Positions 1 through 10,420 of a stretch of DNA of 64,000 bases are shown here, piece by piece (the stretch's first letter is position 1; each line of letters begins with the position of its first letter). Source of the stretch: Chitinophagales bacterium (lineage in GTDB: Bacteria > Bacteroidota > Bacteroidia > Chitinophagales > Chitinophagaceae). Below the pieces are notes generated by a model. It made no database searches. It was not told where the DNA came from and saw only the letters and a list, made by a program, of their open reading frames with translations. The position numbers and the translations under genes are program-made. The stretch spans positions 372,001 to 436,000 of the forward strand of contig JAFLBJ010000001.1 in NCBI GenBank assembly GCA_017303415.1, in the 5' to 3' direction.

Positions 1-323
1 AGTTCCGCAAACTTGAATGGTTTTACCAGGTAGTCATCCCCGCCAGCTTCAAGTCCGGCCACAATATTCTCTGTTGTACCCAGGGCGGTCAAAAAAAGAA
101 TAGGGGAATGGATCTTATTCTCCCGAAGCCTTCTGCATAACTCCATCCCACTCATACCTGGGAGCATGATATCCAGAATCAACACATCAAAGCTGTGGGC
201 CAAGGCCATCTGCAAACCGACATTACCTTCCGGTGCTACTGAAATACTATAACCCTTCTCGGTAAGTCCCTTGTTTATTATTCCCGCAACATAAGGTTCA
301 TCTTCCACCAATAAAATCTTCAT
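1..323 (-). CDS. Response regulator receiver domain, OmpR-like (C-terminus cut by window edge)
   Basis: The minus-strand frame starts at the ATG at 321-323 and stays open to base 1, giving about 107 residues. The protein begins MKILLVEDEPYV, with the acidic pair E8/D9, a phospho-acceptor Asp in VLILDIMLPGMSG, the switch Thr in FLTALG, and Lys in the closing DDYLVKPF motif, so the receiver fold is complete apart from its last helix. This wording of the motifs is typical of OmpR/PhoB-type regulators, which carry a winged-helix DNA-binding domain after the receiver. That part, and any partner kinase gene, lies outside the window, so the output class is inferred. Confidence 0.85.
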   Translation of the reverse strand, partial: MKILLVEDEPYVAGIINKGLTEKGYSISVAPEGNVGLQMALAHSFDVLILDIMLPGMSGMELCRRLRENKIHSPILFLTALGTTENIVAGLEAGGDDYLVKPFKFAE

Positions 324-510
324 ACTCAACTATATATTAAAAATAATTTCAATAAAAATGGCCGTTTTCTATCTTTACAAAGAAACCATCCATTTGTTCA
401 GCACAAAACAAATTTTCGGTTGTAGGTGGCAGTGTGATTTATTGATTCGTCCAGATTTATAATTATCGATGTATAGAAATTACCAAATCAACAAACCCCC
501 ATCCATTAAT

Positions 511-942
511 ATGAGAATTACAATCAAACTTGCACTTGCTTGCAGCTGCATACTGGCCTTCTCGGCTTTTAGTTTCCAACGAACTATTCAGGATAAATAT
601 CCCCTCAACGGAGAGTGGAAGCCCATTCGGCAAGAGATGGGAGGAAGGGCCATGCCTCCTGAATATTATGCCAAGCATCTCCTGGTACTTCAGGATACCA
701 ATTATGTTTTTACGGCAGAAAGCGTCGACATTGGTGTTTCAAAATATGCCGATGGGAAAATGGACATTACCGGAAAAGAAGGAGTAAATACCGGCAGATC
801 GTTTAAAGCGCTTTACGAATTAAAGAAGGATACACTGAGTATCTGTTATAACCTGAAAGGTGATCAATACCCGGCCAGCCTCTCTACTCAGGGCCAACCG
901 ATGTACTTTCTATCCGTTTATATTCGAAATAATAAAGAATAG
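511..942 (+). CDS. Small secreted protein, TIGR03067-like
   Basis: Encodes about 143 residues from the ATG at 511. An upstream in-frame ATG at 469 would add 14 polar residues in front of the signal peptide, so 511 is preferred. Residues 1-21 (MRITIKLALACSCILAFSAF) form a signal sequence. The mature part has the pattern L-N-G-E-W-K-P near the start and short beta-strand blocks around 'DTNYVF' and 'DKYPLNG', which resembles the TIGR03067 family of unknown function (typically LxGxW at the start). No catalytic residues are evident. It is monocistronic and faces the XRE regulator gene convergently. Confidence 0.6.
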   Translation: MRITIKLALACSCILAFSAFSFQRTIQDKYPLNGEWKPIRQEMGGRAMPPEYYAKHLLVLQDTNYVFTAESVDIGVSKYADGKMDITGKEGVNTGRSFKALYELKKDTLSICYNLKGDQYPASLSTQGQPMYFLSVYIRNNKE

Positions 943-957
943 CGGTGTTGGTTCAGC

Positions 958-1004
958 TGTGCGGGACTTCCAGTCCCGCACAAATAGAAAGCCGCCTCTG
1001 GCGG
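958..1004. repeat. Two adjacent hairpins between convergent genes
   Basis: TGTGCGGGACT (958-968) and AGTCCCGCACA (972-982) form a perfect 11-bp stem with a TCC loop. It is followed at once by a second GC stem, GCCGCC-TCT-GGCGGC (about 991-1005). They sit between the stop codons of two convergent genes, so they may end transcription in both directions, but there is no clear U-tract. The AGTCCCGCAC half recurs in the damaged tRNA-Asn copy at 13119. Confidence 0.5.
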
Positions 1005-1015
1005 CACCACCTATC

Positions 1016-1216
1016 CTAATCCCCCTCCTCCAACAAAAACAACTCCTCCACCGCCATACCAAAAACCTTCGCGATCTTCAACGCCAGTACGGTTGAAGGC
1101 ACATACTTATTACTTTCCATGGCATTGATCGTTTGTCGGGATACGCTGACCTTTTCTGCCAGGTCAGCCTGGGTTATATTGAGCCGGGCGCGCTCTATTC
1201 GGATATTGTTTTTCAT
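1016..1216 (-). CDS. XRE-family helix-turn-helix regulator, short
   Basis: A 66-residue protein made almost entirely of one HTH_3 domain. The recognition helix region QADLAEKVSVSRQTINAMES (residues about 16-35) and the following KYVPSTVLALKIAKVFG match the compact YozG/Cro-type regulators, which usually travel with a small membrane protein. Here the ATG at 1216 overlaps the stop codon of the upstream membrane-protein gene by 4 bp (ATGA), so the two are translationally coupled. It probably represses or tunes its own operon from the promoter at 1705-1736; targets cannot be read from the sequence. Confidence 0.9.
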   Translation of the reverse strand: MKNNIRIERARLNITQADLAEKVSVSRQTINAMESNKYVPSTVLALKIAKVFGMAVEELFLLEEGD

Positions 1217-1680
1217 GACTGCAGGCTTTTTCTTCTTTCCAAATAAAGTACAAGGTTGAAACGAATCACAAAAAGAATCAACGTCGTACAGATATTATAC
1301 GCCATGATCGTCAAAAACAATTCATTGTAAAAAAGTATGATCGAAACCATAATGAACAATGAATTGATCAGGACAGCCCACAACAAAGACTCCAATCTTA
1401 ATTGCATGATCCGTTCATCTTCGTCCTTTTCCCTTGAAAAAGCCATTAACAACAGCCCACAGGTCAACAATACCCCACCCAACTCATCGGTGAAATTGTT
1501 TTGGTGAAGGTTAAAAAGAAACCCCTCATTAAAACTAAAATGCTCCGAGGGGCGTGAATAATCCAAAAATTCTAAGGTGAAATCAAAATTGAGGTAGGCT
1601 ACCATCAAAGCAAAAGCCGGTATCGCTATTACCAGCCCTGCGTATTTCATGCGGGGTGAAAGCAAAAATCGGGGTGACAT
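1213..1680 (-). CDS. Four-helix membrane protein paired with XRE regulator
   Basis: Encodes about 155 residues from the ATG at 1678-1680; a TTG at 1707 lies further out and overlaps the -7 promoter element, so it is unlikely. Four hydrophobic stretches are visible (around YAGLVIAIPAFALMVAYL, GGVLLTCGLLLMAF, LLWAVLINSLFIMVSIILFY and LTIMAYNICTTLILFVI), with a charged cytosolic loop EKDEDERIMQLR between the second and third. Similar small membrane proteins encoded beside YozG-like regulators are common in Bacteroidota and Firmicutes. The function is unknown. It is the first gene of a two-gene operon with the XRE gene. Confidence 0.75.
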   Translation of the reverse strand: MSPRFLLSPRMKYAGLVIAIPAFALMVAYLNFDFTLEFLDYSRPSEHFSFNEGFLFNLHQNNFTDELGGVLLTCGLLLMAFSREKDEDERIMQLRLESLLWAVLINSLFIMVSIILFYNELFLTIMAYNICTTLILFVIRFNLVLYLERRKSLQS

Positions 1681-1704
1681 AAAATATGTTTTAAATGTAC
1701 ACCC

Positions 1705-1736
1705 CAAATGTAAAATTTATTTGTCTAAATGTCAAA
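1705..1736 (-). promoter_or_regulatory. Bacteroidota-type promoter for membrane protein/XRE operon
   Basis: On the minus strand the sequence reads TTTG (1736-1733), 20 bases, then TACATTTG (1712-1705). This fits the primary-sigma consensus TTTG-N19/20-TAnnTTTG of Bacteroidota. Transcription would start near 1699, leaving a leader of about 20 nt before the ATG at 1680. Confidence 0.65.
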
Positions 1737-1780
1737 TAAACTTTACACAAATTTTTGTTAATCAGCGTAAACCCGCGTGA

Positions 1781-3994
<2,214 letters not shown>

Positions 3995-4006
3995 TTAAGG
4001 GAGAGC

Positions 4007-4014
4007 CAAAGCTA
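4007..4014 (-). promoter_or_regulatory. Possible katG -7 element
   Basis: The minus strand reads TAGCTTTG here, matching TAnnTTTG, 24 bases before the katG ATG. No convincing -33 TTTG is found at the usual spacing, so an activator may be required, or the match is by chance. Confidence 0.3.
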
Positions 4015-4115
4015 CTCAAATCACATCATCATTCATATTGATTATTCTTATTAACTAATAGATAATATTTATAAGAAAGATTAGGATTCATTGAAGAGAA
4101 CAGGAGAATCTACCT

Positions 4116-4796
4116 CTAGTAACTAAAAAACACCACCATATTCACCTGATCTCTTTGTCCCCCATTTAAAAACTGGTTCATATACGCCAGTTCAAACCGC
4201 AGGTCTTTGTTCACCTGGTAACCCACACCTGTATAGAGCCGGTTGCGGTCGAAGATCGTACCACGCGTATTTAGAAAAATCTCGTTATAGGCCGAGAGAT
4301 AAGCCCCTTTGGTAGCGGATGCTTGTTTTTGCAGGGCCAGGTTGAGTAACAGAAAATACCGGAAGCGGGTCCTGAAATCCTGCGCGATCCAGCGTTGCTC
4401 AAACCGGTACCGGTGTTGCAGTTTCAATCGTCCAAATGTCTGTCGGGTGATGAATTGCTGAAACACGCGATGTTCATCTACACTTGTTTTGTCGTCGGTA
4501 TTGGCAATATAATTTTCGCTATGGATAAAGGCATAACCCATCATCAGGTTATTGTTGTTCTCCGTCAGGTTATACCCGATACCCGTGCGGAGCAGGAGTT
4601 GCTCGAGGTCACCGATCGCATTGTAGTTGCGCAGTTGTACCTCATGATGCCAGTTCCATTTTGAATCGATCTTTTTATTGCCAAAATAGATCAGCCAATT
4701 TCCAAAATCGCTTTTTTGCGCAGCTACCCCAAGAGGTGCCAGCAATAAAAGCATAACGCATTGCTTAAATATCTTATGTGTGAAACAATCTTTCAT
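4116..4796 (-). CDS. DUF2490 family outer-membrane protein
   Basis: Encodes 226 residues with an N-terminal signal peptide (hydrophobic CVMLLLLAPLGVAAQ, cleavage probably after AQ at about residue 27). The mature part is a run of amphipathic beta strands starting FGNWLIYFGNKK and ending with an aromatic strand (VNMVVFFSY), the usual barrel-closing end. Phrases such as LLLRTGIGYNL and RYRFEQRW are characteristic of DUF2490, a Bacteroidota family predicted to form outer-membrane beta barrels. No substrate can be assigned. It is monocistronic. Confidence 0.8.
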   Translation of the reverse strand: MKDCFTHKIFKQCVMLLLLAPLGVAAQKSDFGNWLIYFGNKKIDSKWNWHHEVQLRNYNAIGDLEQLLLRTGIGYNLTENNNNLMMGYAFIHSENYIANTDDKTSVDEHRVFQQFITRQTFGRLKLQHRYRFEQRWIAQDFRTRFRYFLLLNLALQKQASATKGAYLSAYNEIFLNTRGTIFDRNRLYTGVGYQVNKDLRFELAYMNQFLNGGQRDQVNMVVFFSY

Positions 4797-4933
4797 ATTG
4801 CTAAAATAAGACGGTAGCGTCTTTTATGGTCCTTTTTGGTCGGGTTTTCCCCATCCTAACCATTCCGCCTGATGACTAATTACCCTTTTCCCGATGTAGG
4901 TATATCACCATTAAAAAATTAAACTCGATCAAC

Positions 4934-5290
4934 ATGAAACGTAAATCAATGACCATCGTGCTGGCTCTCTTTGTTGTGGCCATAACAGGTTGCAAAAAGG
5001 GAGAAGATCTGGGAGAAGACTGCGAAGACAACAACACTACACAGGTAACCTATACCAACAACGGTACAGTTCCTCTCCGGGTGAAAGTGGCAGCCACACT
5101 CACCCCCGCCCTTGAACCAATAAGCCCCATTCTCGATTTTGACCTCGCGCCAGGCGCCAGCACAGTAAAAGTATTTAAGGCAGAACGCTATTTTACCCTT
5201 TGGTATAATAACTGTGCCTCCAGTTGTGCACTCACCACCTATTATTTAAAAACCTTTGAATCCTGTCTGGAATACGAAGAAAAGCAGTAA
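4934..5290 (+). CDS. Small lipoprotein of unknown function
   Basis: Encodes 118 residues. The N-terminus MKRKSMTIVLALFVVAITGC is a lipoprotein signal with lipobox ITGC (Cys20), followed by KKGEDLGEDCEDN. The mature domain is rich in Thr/Val strands and has several Cys residues (CEDN, NNCASSC, ESCLE) that could form disulfides in the periplasm. No family is recognised. A strong hairpin terminator follows within 45 bases. Confidence 0.75.
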   Translation: MKRKSMTIVLALFVVAITGCKKGEDLGEDCEDNNTTQVTYTNNGTVPLRVKVAATLTPALEPISPILDFDLAPGASTVKVFKAERYFTLWYNNCASSCALTTYYLKTFESCLEYEEKQ

Positions 5291-5329
5291 CGTCGCGAGC
5301 ACTTTTCATTTAGTAAATTGCAGGCTAAA

Positions 5330-5372
5330 AGCTAAAGGCTAAAAGCTAATAGCTTTTAGCCTTTAGCTTTTT
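5330..5372 (+). terminator. Long hairpin terminator from GCTAAA repeats
   Basis: The 18-base arms at 5330-5347 and 5351-5368 are perfectly complementary with an AAT loop, and are followed by a short T run. The left arm is part of a tandem repeat (GGCTAAAAGCTAAA). It lies 40 bases after the lipoprotein stop and 25 bases before the next gene. Confidence 0.7.
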
Positions 5373-5392
5373 AAGTAAAAAACTCTTTTCGA

Positions 5393-5833
5393 ATGAATGT
5401 TTCCGTAAATCACAGCGCGCCGGTCTATCACAGTGAAGAGATCACGATCAATGCTCCCGTAGAACAGGTATGGGACATTCTCACCAAAATAGATGAGTGG
5501 CCTGAATGGCAGGCTGCTGTTTCAGAAGCCAGGCTTGAGGGCTCCCTGCGCGAAGGCGCCACCTTTAAATGGAAGGCCGCAGGCACCTCCCTCACCTCCC
5601 AGATCCATACGATAAGGCAATACCGCGAGTTTGGTTGGACCGGCAAAGCCATTGGCACCAGCGCGGTACATAATTGGTATTTCGCTGATCTTGGTGGACA
5701 AACCAAACTCCGGGTAGAAGAATCCCTGGAGGGTTTCCTCCCCAAACTCCTGAAAGGCTTTTTCCAGAAAACCCTCGCCAAAGGCATGCGCACCAATCTG
5801 GAAGAATTGAAGCATGAAGCGGAAAACCCCTAA
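5393..5833 (+). CDS. SRPBCC (START-like) family protein
   Basis: Encodes 146 residues. The opening strand and helix HSEEITINAPVEQVWDILTKIDEWPEWQ is the signature of the polyketide-cyclase/dehydrase SRPBCC fold, a hydrophobic-ligand-binding domain. Later blocks fit the same fold: FKWKAAGTSLTSQI, W-Y-F-A-D near residue 99, and a long C-terminal helix (FFQKTLAKGMRTNLEELK). The protein is cytoplasmic, with no signal peptide. Its ligand cannot be predicted. The family includes small-molecule-binding and stress-response proteins. Confidence 0.85.
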   Translation: MNVSVNHSAPVYHSEEITINAPVEQVWDILTKIDEWPEWQAAVSEARLEGSLREGATFKWKAAGTSLTSQIHTIRQYREFGWTGKAIGTSAVHNWYFADLGGQTKLRVEESLEGFLPKLLKGFFQKTLAKGMRTNLEELKHEAENP

Positions 5834-5842
5834 TTTCACCGT

Positions 5843-5889
5843 TCACGTCTCACGTCTCACGTCTCACCATTCACCATTCACTATTCACC
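5843..5889. repeat. Short tandem repeats CACGTCTCAC / CACCATTCAC
   Basis: Three near-identical copies of TCACGTC are followed by variants of CACCATTCAC, running right up to the start codon of the next gene. The same motif, in inverted form, builds the hairpin at 47842-47896. It looks like a dispersed intergenic repeat family. Confidence 0.6.
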
Positions 5890-6384
5890 ATGAAACTCCT
5901 CCCCCTTCTACTACTCCTCCCCTTCCTCTCCCTGGCCCAGGAAAAGCCCGGTAGCGAAAACTACCAGACCATCCTGCGCCTCGACAGCCTGGTGTTTGAA
6001 GAAGGTTTTAATAAATGCAACTACAAAGCCCTTGAGCAAGTGTTGGATACCGGTCTGGTGTTTCTCCACGATGTAGCCGGGGCACAGGATTATAAAGGTT
6101 TCTTTGAGGCCACTAAAAAGAATATTTGTGGCAACCCCAATGGCAAACCCCTGCGTAAAAGAGTGGATGGTTCCCTTGAAGTATATCCCCTCTATAACAA
6201 TAATGTGTTATATGGATTGATCCAGTCTGGCCAGCACGATTTTTATTTTAAAGAACCCGGAAAACCCGAGGTACGTACCGGCACGGCCAAATACATCCAC
6301 ACCTGGTTATTAAAGGAAGGGAAATGGAAACTGGTCAATGTATTGAGTATTGATCACAAAGCAGCGGGGCCTATCGCTGATTGA
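5890..6384 (+). CDS. Secreted NTF2-like (DUF4440-type) protein
   Basis: Encodes 164 residues, with a signal peptide MKLLPLLLLLPFLSLAQ. The mature part has the NTF2/SnoaL-like cone fold pattern: an N-terminal helix RLDSLVFEEGFNKCN, then FLHDVAGAQDYKGFFEATKK, then paired strands including TAKYIHTWLLKEGKWKLVNVLSIDH, the typical C-terminal DUF4440 ending. Family members are ligand-binding or enzymatic and very diverse, so no activity is assigned. The function is probably periplasmic. The start codon directly abuts the repeat at 5843-5889. Confidence 0.8.
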   Translation: MKLLPLLLLLPFLSLAQEKPGSENYQTILRLDSLVFEEGFNKCNYKALEQVLDTGLVFLHDVAGAQDYKGFFEATKKNICGNPNGKPLRKRVDGSLEVYPLYNNNVLYGLIQSGQHDFYFKEPGKPEVRTGTAKYIHTWLLKEGKWKLVNVLSIDHKAAGPIAD

Positions 6385-6531
6385 TCTGTTCGATTTCACT
6401 CCACGAACATAATTTCATATTAAAATAATTTAGAAGGCCCTCCCTTGCACGGGTGGTTGGGAAAACGCTGAGTATTCCAATGAAAAAAATGGTATTTTCA
6501 TTGATATCAACTGAAACTAAACCATTTTTTC

Positions 6532-7938
6532 ATGCCCAACCTTATCCAAAAAATCGGGAAAATTATTGGAGCGCCTGAAAAGGGTGCGCTGGCAACTTCT
6601 GCAGTGCTTCTTTCCCTTGACCTAATGGGAGGATCGGGTCTTTTCTCCGCTGCAGGGGCGGCAACAGGAATCGCTCAATCAGGGATAGGCAAAAGCCTCT
6701 GCGAGGCATTAAAAGGAGCCATTGGTGGATATCTTCCCATCTTATTTCAAAACCTGGAAACCAGCAAGTCTGCCCAAGAAAACCATACCAACTTTAAACT
6801 ATTTATGAATGCTACAGATAATTGTTTAAAGGAGGTAAGAACCTGGTTCCTCGAATCCTATGATCTACAGAAAAACCTTTTGTCATCGCAAAAAGACCGT
6901 TCAAAGGCAAAAAGGATATTCAACGAACAGATCGTTGACCCTTTCCTTACCTACTTCACGGAAGACCGAGTGGCCGAACTTTTTAATGAGAATAAACAAT
7001 TCAATGCAGCCCAATTTATTGAGCTGGCATTTCAAGAATCAGTCAATTTCAAGAGCCCGGGTTTAATGGATTATGAAATTGACAAGGAAATTATACGCCG
7101 GGAATTCTGTGCCGTCTTCCGGAAGAAATTCCTCGATCAGATCAGGATCATCATTTCAAAGGATGCTGTACTCAGAGATAGTTACCATACTTTTCTATTT
7201 CATCAGATCATAGAGGCAATGAATTCCACCAAAGGATTGGAAAGTCAACTTTCCGAAGTCCTTCTTACCCTGAAAAAACAATCCGGTTTAGAGTTCCCAC
7301 CTTGTTCCCCGGAAATAACCGACAGGTTGAATGCATTGGAAAAAAAGACCGACCAGTTACTTGGGCAAATTTCAGGTTATATCAAAGCACATCAAATTCC
7401 CGACCTGCATTATATGTTGCCATTGGAAGAGCGGGAAGAAATACAACTTGGATTCTCCTATCGCTATACAGGCTATGTAGGCAGACAGGATATTCTGATT
7501 CATCTTCATGATTTCATGAATCAAACCGATCCGTTGAAATGGGTGATGGTTGCAGGAAAAGCCGGGCAGGGTAAAAGTCGAATAGCCCAGGAAATCTGTG
7601 ATGTATATTATAAAAAGGGATGGCATGTAGGTTTTTGGCCGCCCAAAGCAGATAGGTCAAGCTTCAACTGGGCACAATTCACACCAGGTCATTTCAATGG
7701 CGTTCTCCTGGTTTTCGATTATATAATCGGAAAAGAAAAAGAAATCAAATTCATTCTTCAGCGGATCGCCATTCGCCTGCGAGAATTGCAAGCTGAAAAA
7801 GCTAACCCAGGCCTGGTTCGTGTTATTTTGCTTGAAAGAGAATTTTCCAATGATTGGCTTGATAGTATTGCAATGCTTGATCACGTGGGCGACAAGCTTT
7901 TTTCTCCAGATAAAATTCTCAAACCTGAATCAAAATAG
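6532..7938 (+). CDS. N-terminal part of a STAND-type P-loop NTPase, ended by in-frame TAG
   Basis: Encodes 468 residues. A Gly/Ala-rich hydrophobic segment (about residues 18-70) could be amphipathic or membrane-associated. A helical region follows, then a P-loop domain after GYVGRQDILIHLHDF (about 310). Walker A is GKAGQGKS (about 343-350) and Walker B-like is GVLLVFDY. A WVMVAGKAGQGK block preceded by 'YVGR' is typical of STAND NTPases, the class behind many signalling and phage-defence proteins. The frame stops at TAG 7936-7938 in the middle of the NTPase module, and the downstream gene is in the same frame. I think the two are halves of one gene. Confidence 0.8.
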   Translation: MPNLIQKIGKIIGAPEKGALATSAVLLSLDLMGGSGLFSAAGAATGIAQSGIGKSLCEALKGAIGGYLPILFQNLETSKSAQENHTNFKLFMNATDNCLKEVRTWFLESYDLQKNLLSSQKDRSKAKRIFNEQIVDPFLTYFTEDRVAELFNENKQFNAAQFIELAFQESVNFKSPGLMDYEIDKEIIRREFCAVFRKKFLDQIRIIISKDAVLRDSYHTFLFHQIIEAMNSTKGLESQLSEVLLTLKKQSGLEFPPCSPEITDRLNALEKKTDQLLGQISGYIKAHQIPDLHYMLPLEEREEIQLGFSYRYTGYVGRQDILIHLHDFMNQTDPLKWVMVAGKAGQGKSRIAQEICDVYYKKGWHVGFWPPKADRSSFNWAQFTPGHFNGVLLVFDYIIGKEKEIKFILQRIAIRLRELQAEKANPGLVRVILLEREFSNDWLDSIAMLDHVGDKLFSPDKILKPESK

Positions 7939-8004
7939 TTATCTAATAATAATGTACCCTATTTCCTGCTTACTGGACTTGATAATGAGGATCTGATTCG
8001 CTTG

Positions 8005-10317
8005 ATGAGTGAGCTATTGAATAATGAACCAAACACAAAGGACCGGGAACAGTTGTTAAATTTATTAATTGCTATTGATTCGGAAAAACGCCCACTTTTT
8101 GCCTTTATACTTGGTCTTTACATCCGGGAAAATGGGATCACCGAAGAATTGACGCAATGGAATCGCATTGAACAGCCATTAAAATATATACTCGCCAGAG
8201 AGGAACGTGATTGGGAAAAAGCCCCAATCTGGCAACGTCACTCGGGGCTGATCGGACGTACGGCCATTTTTATGGCTGCCATGGGGCAGAATCTTAGTTT
8301 ATCAAAACTTTTGCAGACCATTGGAACTTATTTAAAAAATTCAGATCCTATCGAGCAGGATGCAATCGCACAACTATTTCGAAGTACATCCCATTATCGG
8401 GAAGGTATCCGAGATTCTTATTGTCTCGGTTTGCAACCTGATTTGCTGGCAGAATATTATGTTATCCGACATTTCCTGCGTCTTAATGACCCGGACGAAT
8501 CCGCATTACTGCTAAACTCAACTTTCAAGATCGACCCGGAAATGGTCACTTCCATGCTGATCAAAACAGAACAAAATTTCCGTCATCACTCCGGTTTTGA
8601 AGCGGTATTGTATTGGTTGAAGGAAATGGTACTTCATGCCAGCCTGGATGTTGAACAAGCCCGTGAACTCAGTCGGCTCATTAACGGATTCTTTCAAAGT
8701 AATACCCCTAAGGAAACAGATCGCTACAATCTCCCTTATATCCTGATATTCTTTGAACACCTCAAACACTTGCAACTGAGTTTTCCAGATGATATTGAAC
8801 TTGCCCGCACCTATACCCGAAGCGCACACCGATACAACTACTATTTTGCAGCAAAAAAAGATCCCGACCCTGAACAAGCATTTCAATACCTTCTGGACTA
8901 TGGTGTGGCTATGCGTGGTTACCAACCCTTCCAAACTGATCCGGAACTGGCACTTAGACAAACAACTGGTGCTAGAAATGTCATTTATAGCCTTTTAGTG
9001 GAAAAAGAAAAAAGAAGTGTGGATATTTTTCGATGCCGTGAAATATTTGAAACCTATATCTGGGAACTTAGAAAAGTTGACAAATTCAAAAACGACAGGG
9101 AAATCCAGCTCGAAACAATAAAAGCGATCGATCTATTGATAGAAGGCTATACCTCAAGGCCAATATCCAAACCCGATCAGGCAGTTGAATTGATCAATGA
9201 ATATCTTGATCAACTTATGAACGGAGAAGACTTTGCCAGCGATCTCGCTTTTGCCGAATTTCAACTGAAATGCTATTACACCCTCTTGTATTATTATTGC
9301 TACATTGATCCCCAGCCTTCCATTAAAAATGGAATCCACTACTATAAAAAAGTTGCTGAGTTATTCGCTAAGTTTAAGGAAAATGATTCGATCATTCAGC
9401 ATCGAAATCTTTTGCAGAACCTGGCAGATACTACCTCCAAATTTCAACGCCCCCCTCTATGGAAAAAACTTGAAAATATTAACGGGACAAACTCCCTTGA
9501 AAAACTTAATTCTGATGCCCTTCTTTCCGACCCGACCATTTGGAAGATTGGAGAAAAGATTCCTATCGAAACCTGGCAGAAGTTATACCTGCCATTTCTA
9601 AATCAAACACCCCTCTACCCAGATGAACAAAAATTGAAGAATTTACTTGCCGATGCTTTTGAACAATCGAAATACCCGCCCGATATCAGGTATGTAAAAC
9701 ATATTATTGGCGCCAGGGCTTTTAAGATCCCTTTTTACCAAAATGCCACACTCTATCAGGTACTCTGTAAACTGGATTCATGGGATAGGTACTTAATTGG
9801 AACAGGGACTAGACCCGGACCCGGGATAGGTTTGATAAACTTTATCCATGCACCTGGATCCTCAGCCAGGTTTTATTGGCTCACCGGTTTATCCACCCCG
9901 ATCCACGATTTAAATGGGCATTTTAATCTCTCTCTTCATCAGCCAGATTTAGCTAGAGACTACTTGCGGTATTTCTGCCTGATGGTACAAGGTGAAAGTG
10001 GCTCATTTACCCTGATGGAAAGAATAGAAGATGTATTTATGGTCGAATCACAGGAGAATGATATCGCTGAAAAAAAATTGACAGAGGCTCTCAACCAAAA
10101 CATCCCCAAGCCCCCGGAATTCGATCCGGAAGAAAACGCCTGGTATAGTAATAACCTTATTGCCTTTGGCTCAGCCCTGTTTAAAGTCCAAATGAAGACA
10201 AAAACTTTTGGCCCTATCGAAATGCTGGATGACGACCCGCTTTTAGCCGACTTACCGATCTGTTCCATTCGCTTCCTGGAAGGACTTATGTATCATTTTG
10301 AGCCTGAAGAAAATTGA
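8005..10317 (+). CDS. C-terminal part of the same STAND-type protein, helical repeat region
   Basis: About 770 residues. The frame is identical to that of 6532-7938: the 22 codons between the TAG and this ATG are all sense codons and read LSNNNVPYFLLTGLDNEDLI, plausible continuation of an NTPase winged-helix region. Starts could be TTG 8002 or ATG 8005, but neither need be real if the gene is disrupted. The body is largely alpha-helical, possibly TPR-like in the middle. A C-terminal domain (about residues 610-770) contains APGSSARFYWLTG and DYLRYFCLMVQGESG. STAND proteins usually use such regions as sensors. Function is unknown; it could be defence-related. Confidence 0.7.
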   Translation: MSELLNNEPNTKDREQLLNLLIAIDSEKRPLFAFILGLYIRENGITEELTQWNRIEQPLKYILAREERDWEKAPIWQRHSGLIGRTAIFMAAMGQNLSLSKLLQTIGTYLKNSDPIEQDAIAQLFRSTSHYREGIRDSYCLGLQPDLLAEYYVIRHFLRLNDPDESALLLNSTFKIDPEMVTSMLIKTEQNFRHHSGFEAVLYWLKEMVLHASLDVEQARELSRLINGFFQSNTPKETDRYNLPYILIFFEHLKHLQLSFPDDIELARTYTRSAHRYNYYFAAKKDPDPEQAFQYLLDYGVAMRGYQPFQTDPELALRQTTGARNVIYSLLVEKEKRSVDIFRCREIFETYIWELRKVDKFKNDREIQLETIKAIDLLIEGYTSRPISKPDQAVELINEYLDQLMNGEDFASDLAFAEFQLKCYYTLLYYYCYIDPQPSIKNGIHYYKKVAELFAKFKENDSIIQHRNLLQNLADTTSKFQRPPLWKKLENINGTNSLEKLNSDALLSDPTIWKIGEKIPIETWQKLYLPFLNQTPLYPDEQKLKNLLADAFEQSKYPPDIRYVKHIIGARAFKIPFYQNATLYQVLCKLDSWDRYLIGTGTRPGPGIGLINFIHAPGSSARFYWLTGLSTPIHDLNGHFNLSLHQPDLARDYLRYFCLMVQGESGSFTLMERIEDVFMVESQENDIAEKKLTEALNQNIPKPPEFDPEENAWYSNNLIAFGSALFKVQMKTKTFGPIEMLDDDPLLADLPICSIRFLEGLMYHFEPEEN

Positions 10318-10350
10318 CAGGAAGGAATAAGGTTGCCAGCGATAAATTGC

Positions 10351-10358
10351 TACCTTTG
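10351..10358 (+). promoter_or_regulatory. Possible -7 element for outer-membrane protein gene
   Basis: TACCTTTG matches TAnnTTTG, 63 bases before the ATG at 10421. A TTG at 10333-10335 lies 15 bases upstream, which is shorter than the usual 19-20, so the match is only partial. Confidence 0.35.
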
Positions 10359-10420
10359 CCCCCTTGTTTAACCTTTTATTAACCCCCTTCCCAATACATT
10401 TGCGCTATTCAAGTATAGTT

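Noticed and set aside
5843-5889. CRISPR-like array from the CACGTCTCAC repeats
   Set aside because: Units are 7-10 bases with no spacers, and no cas genes are present in the window.
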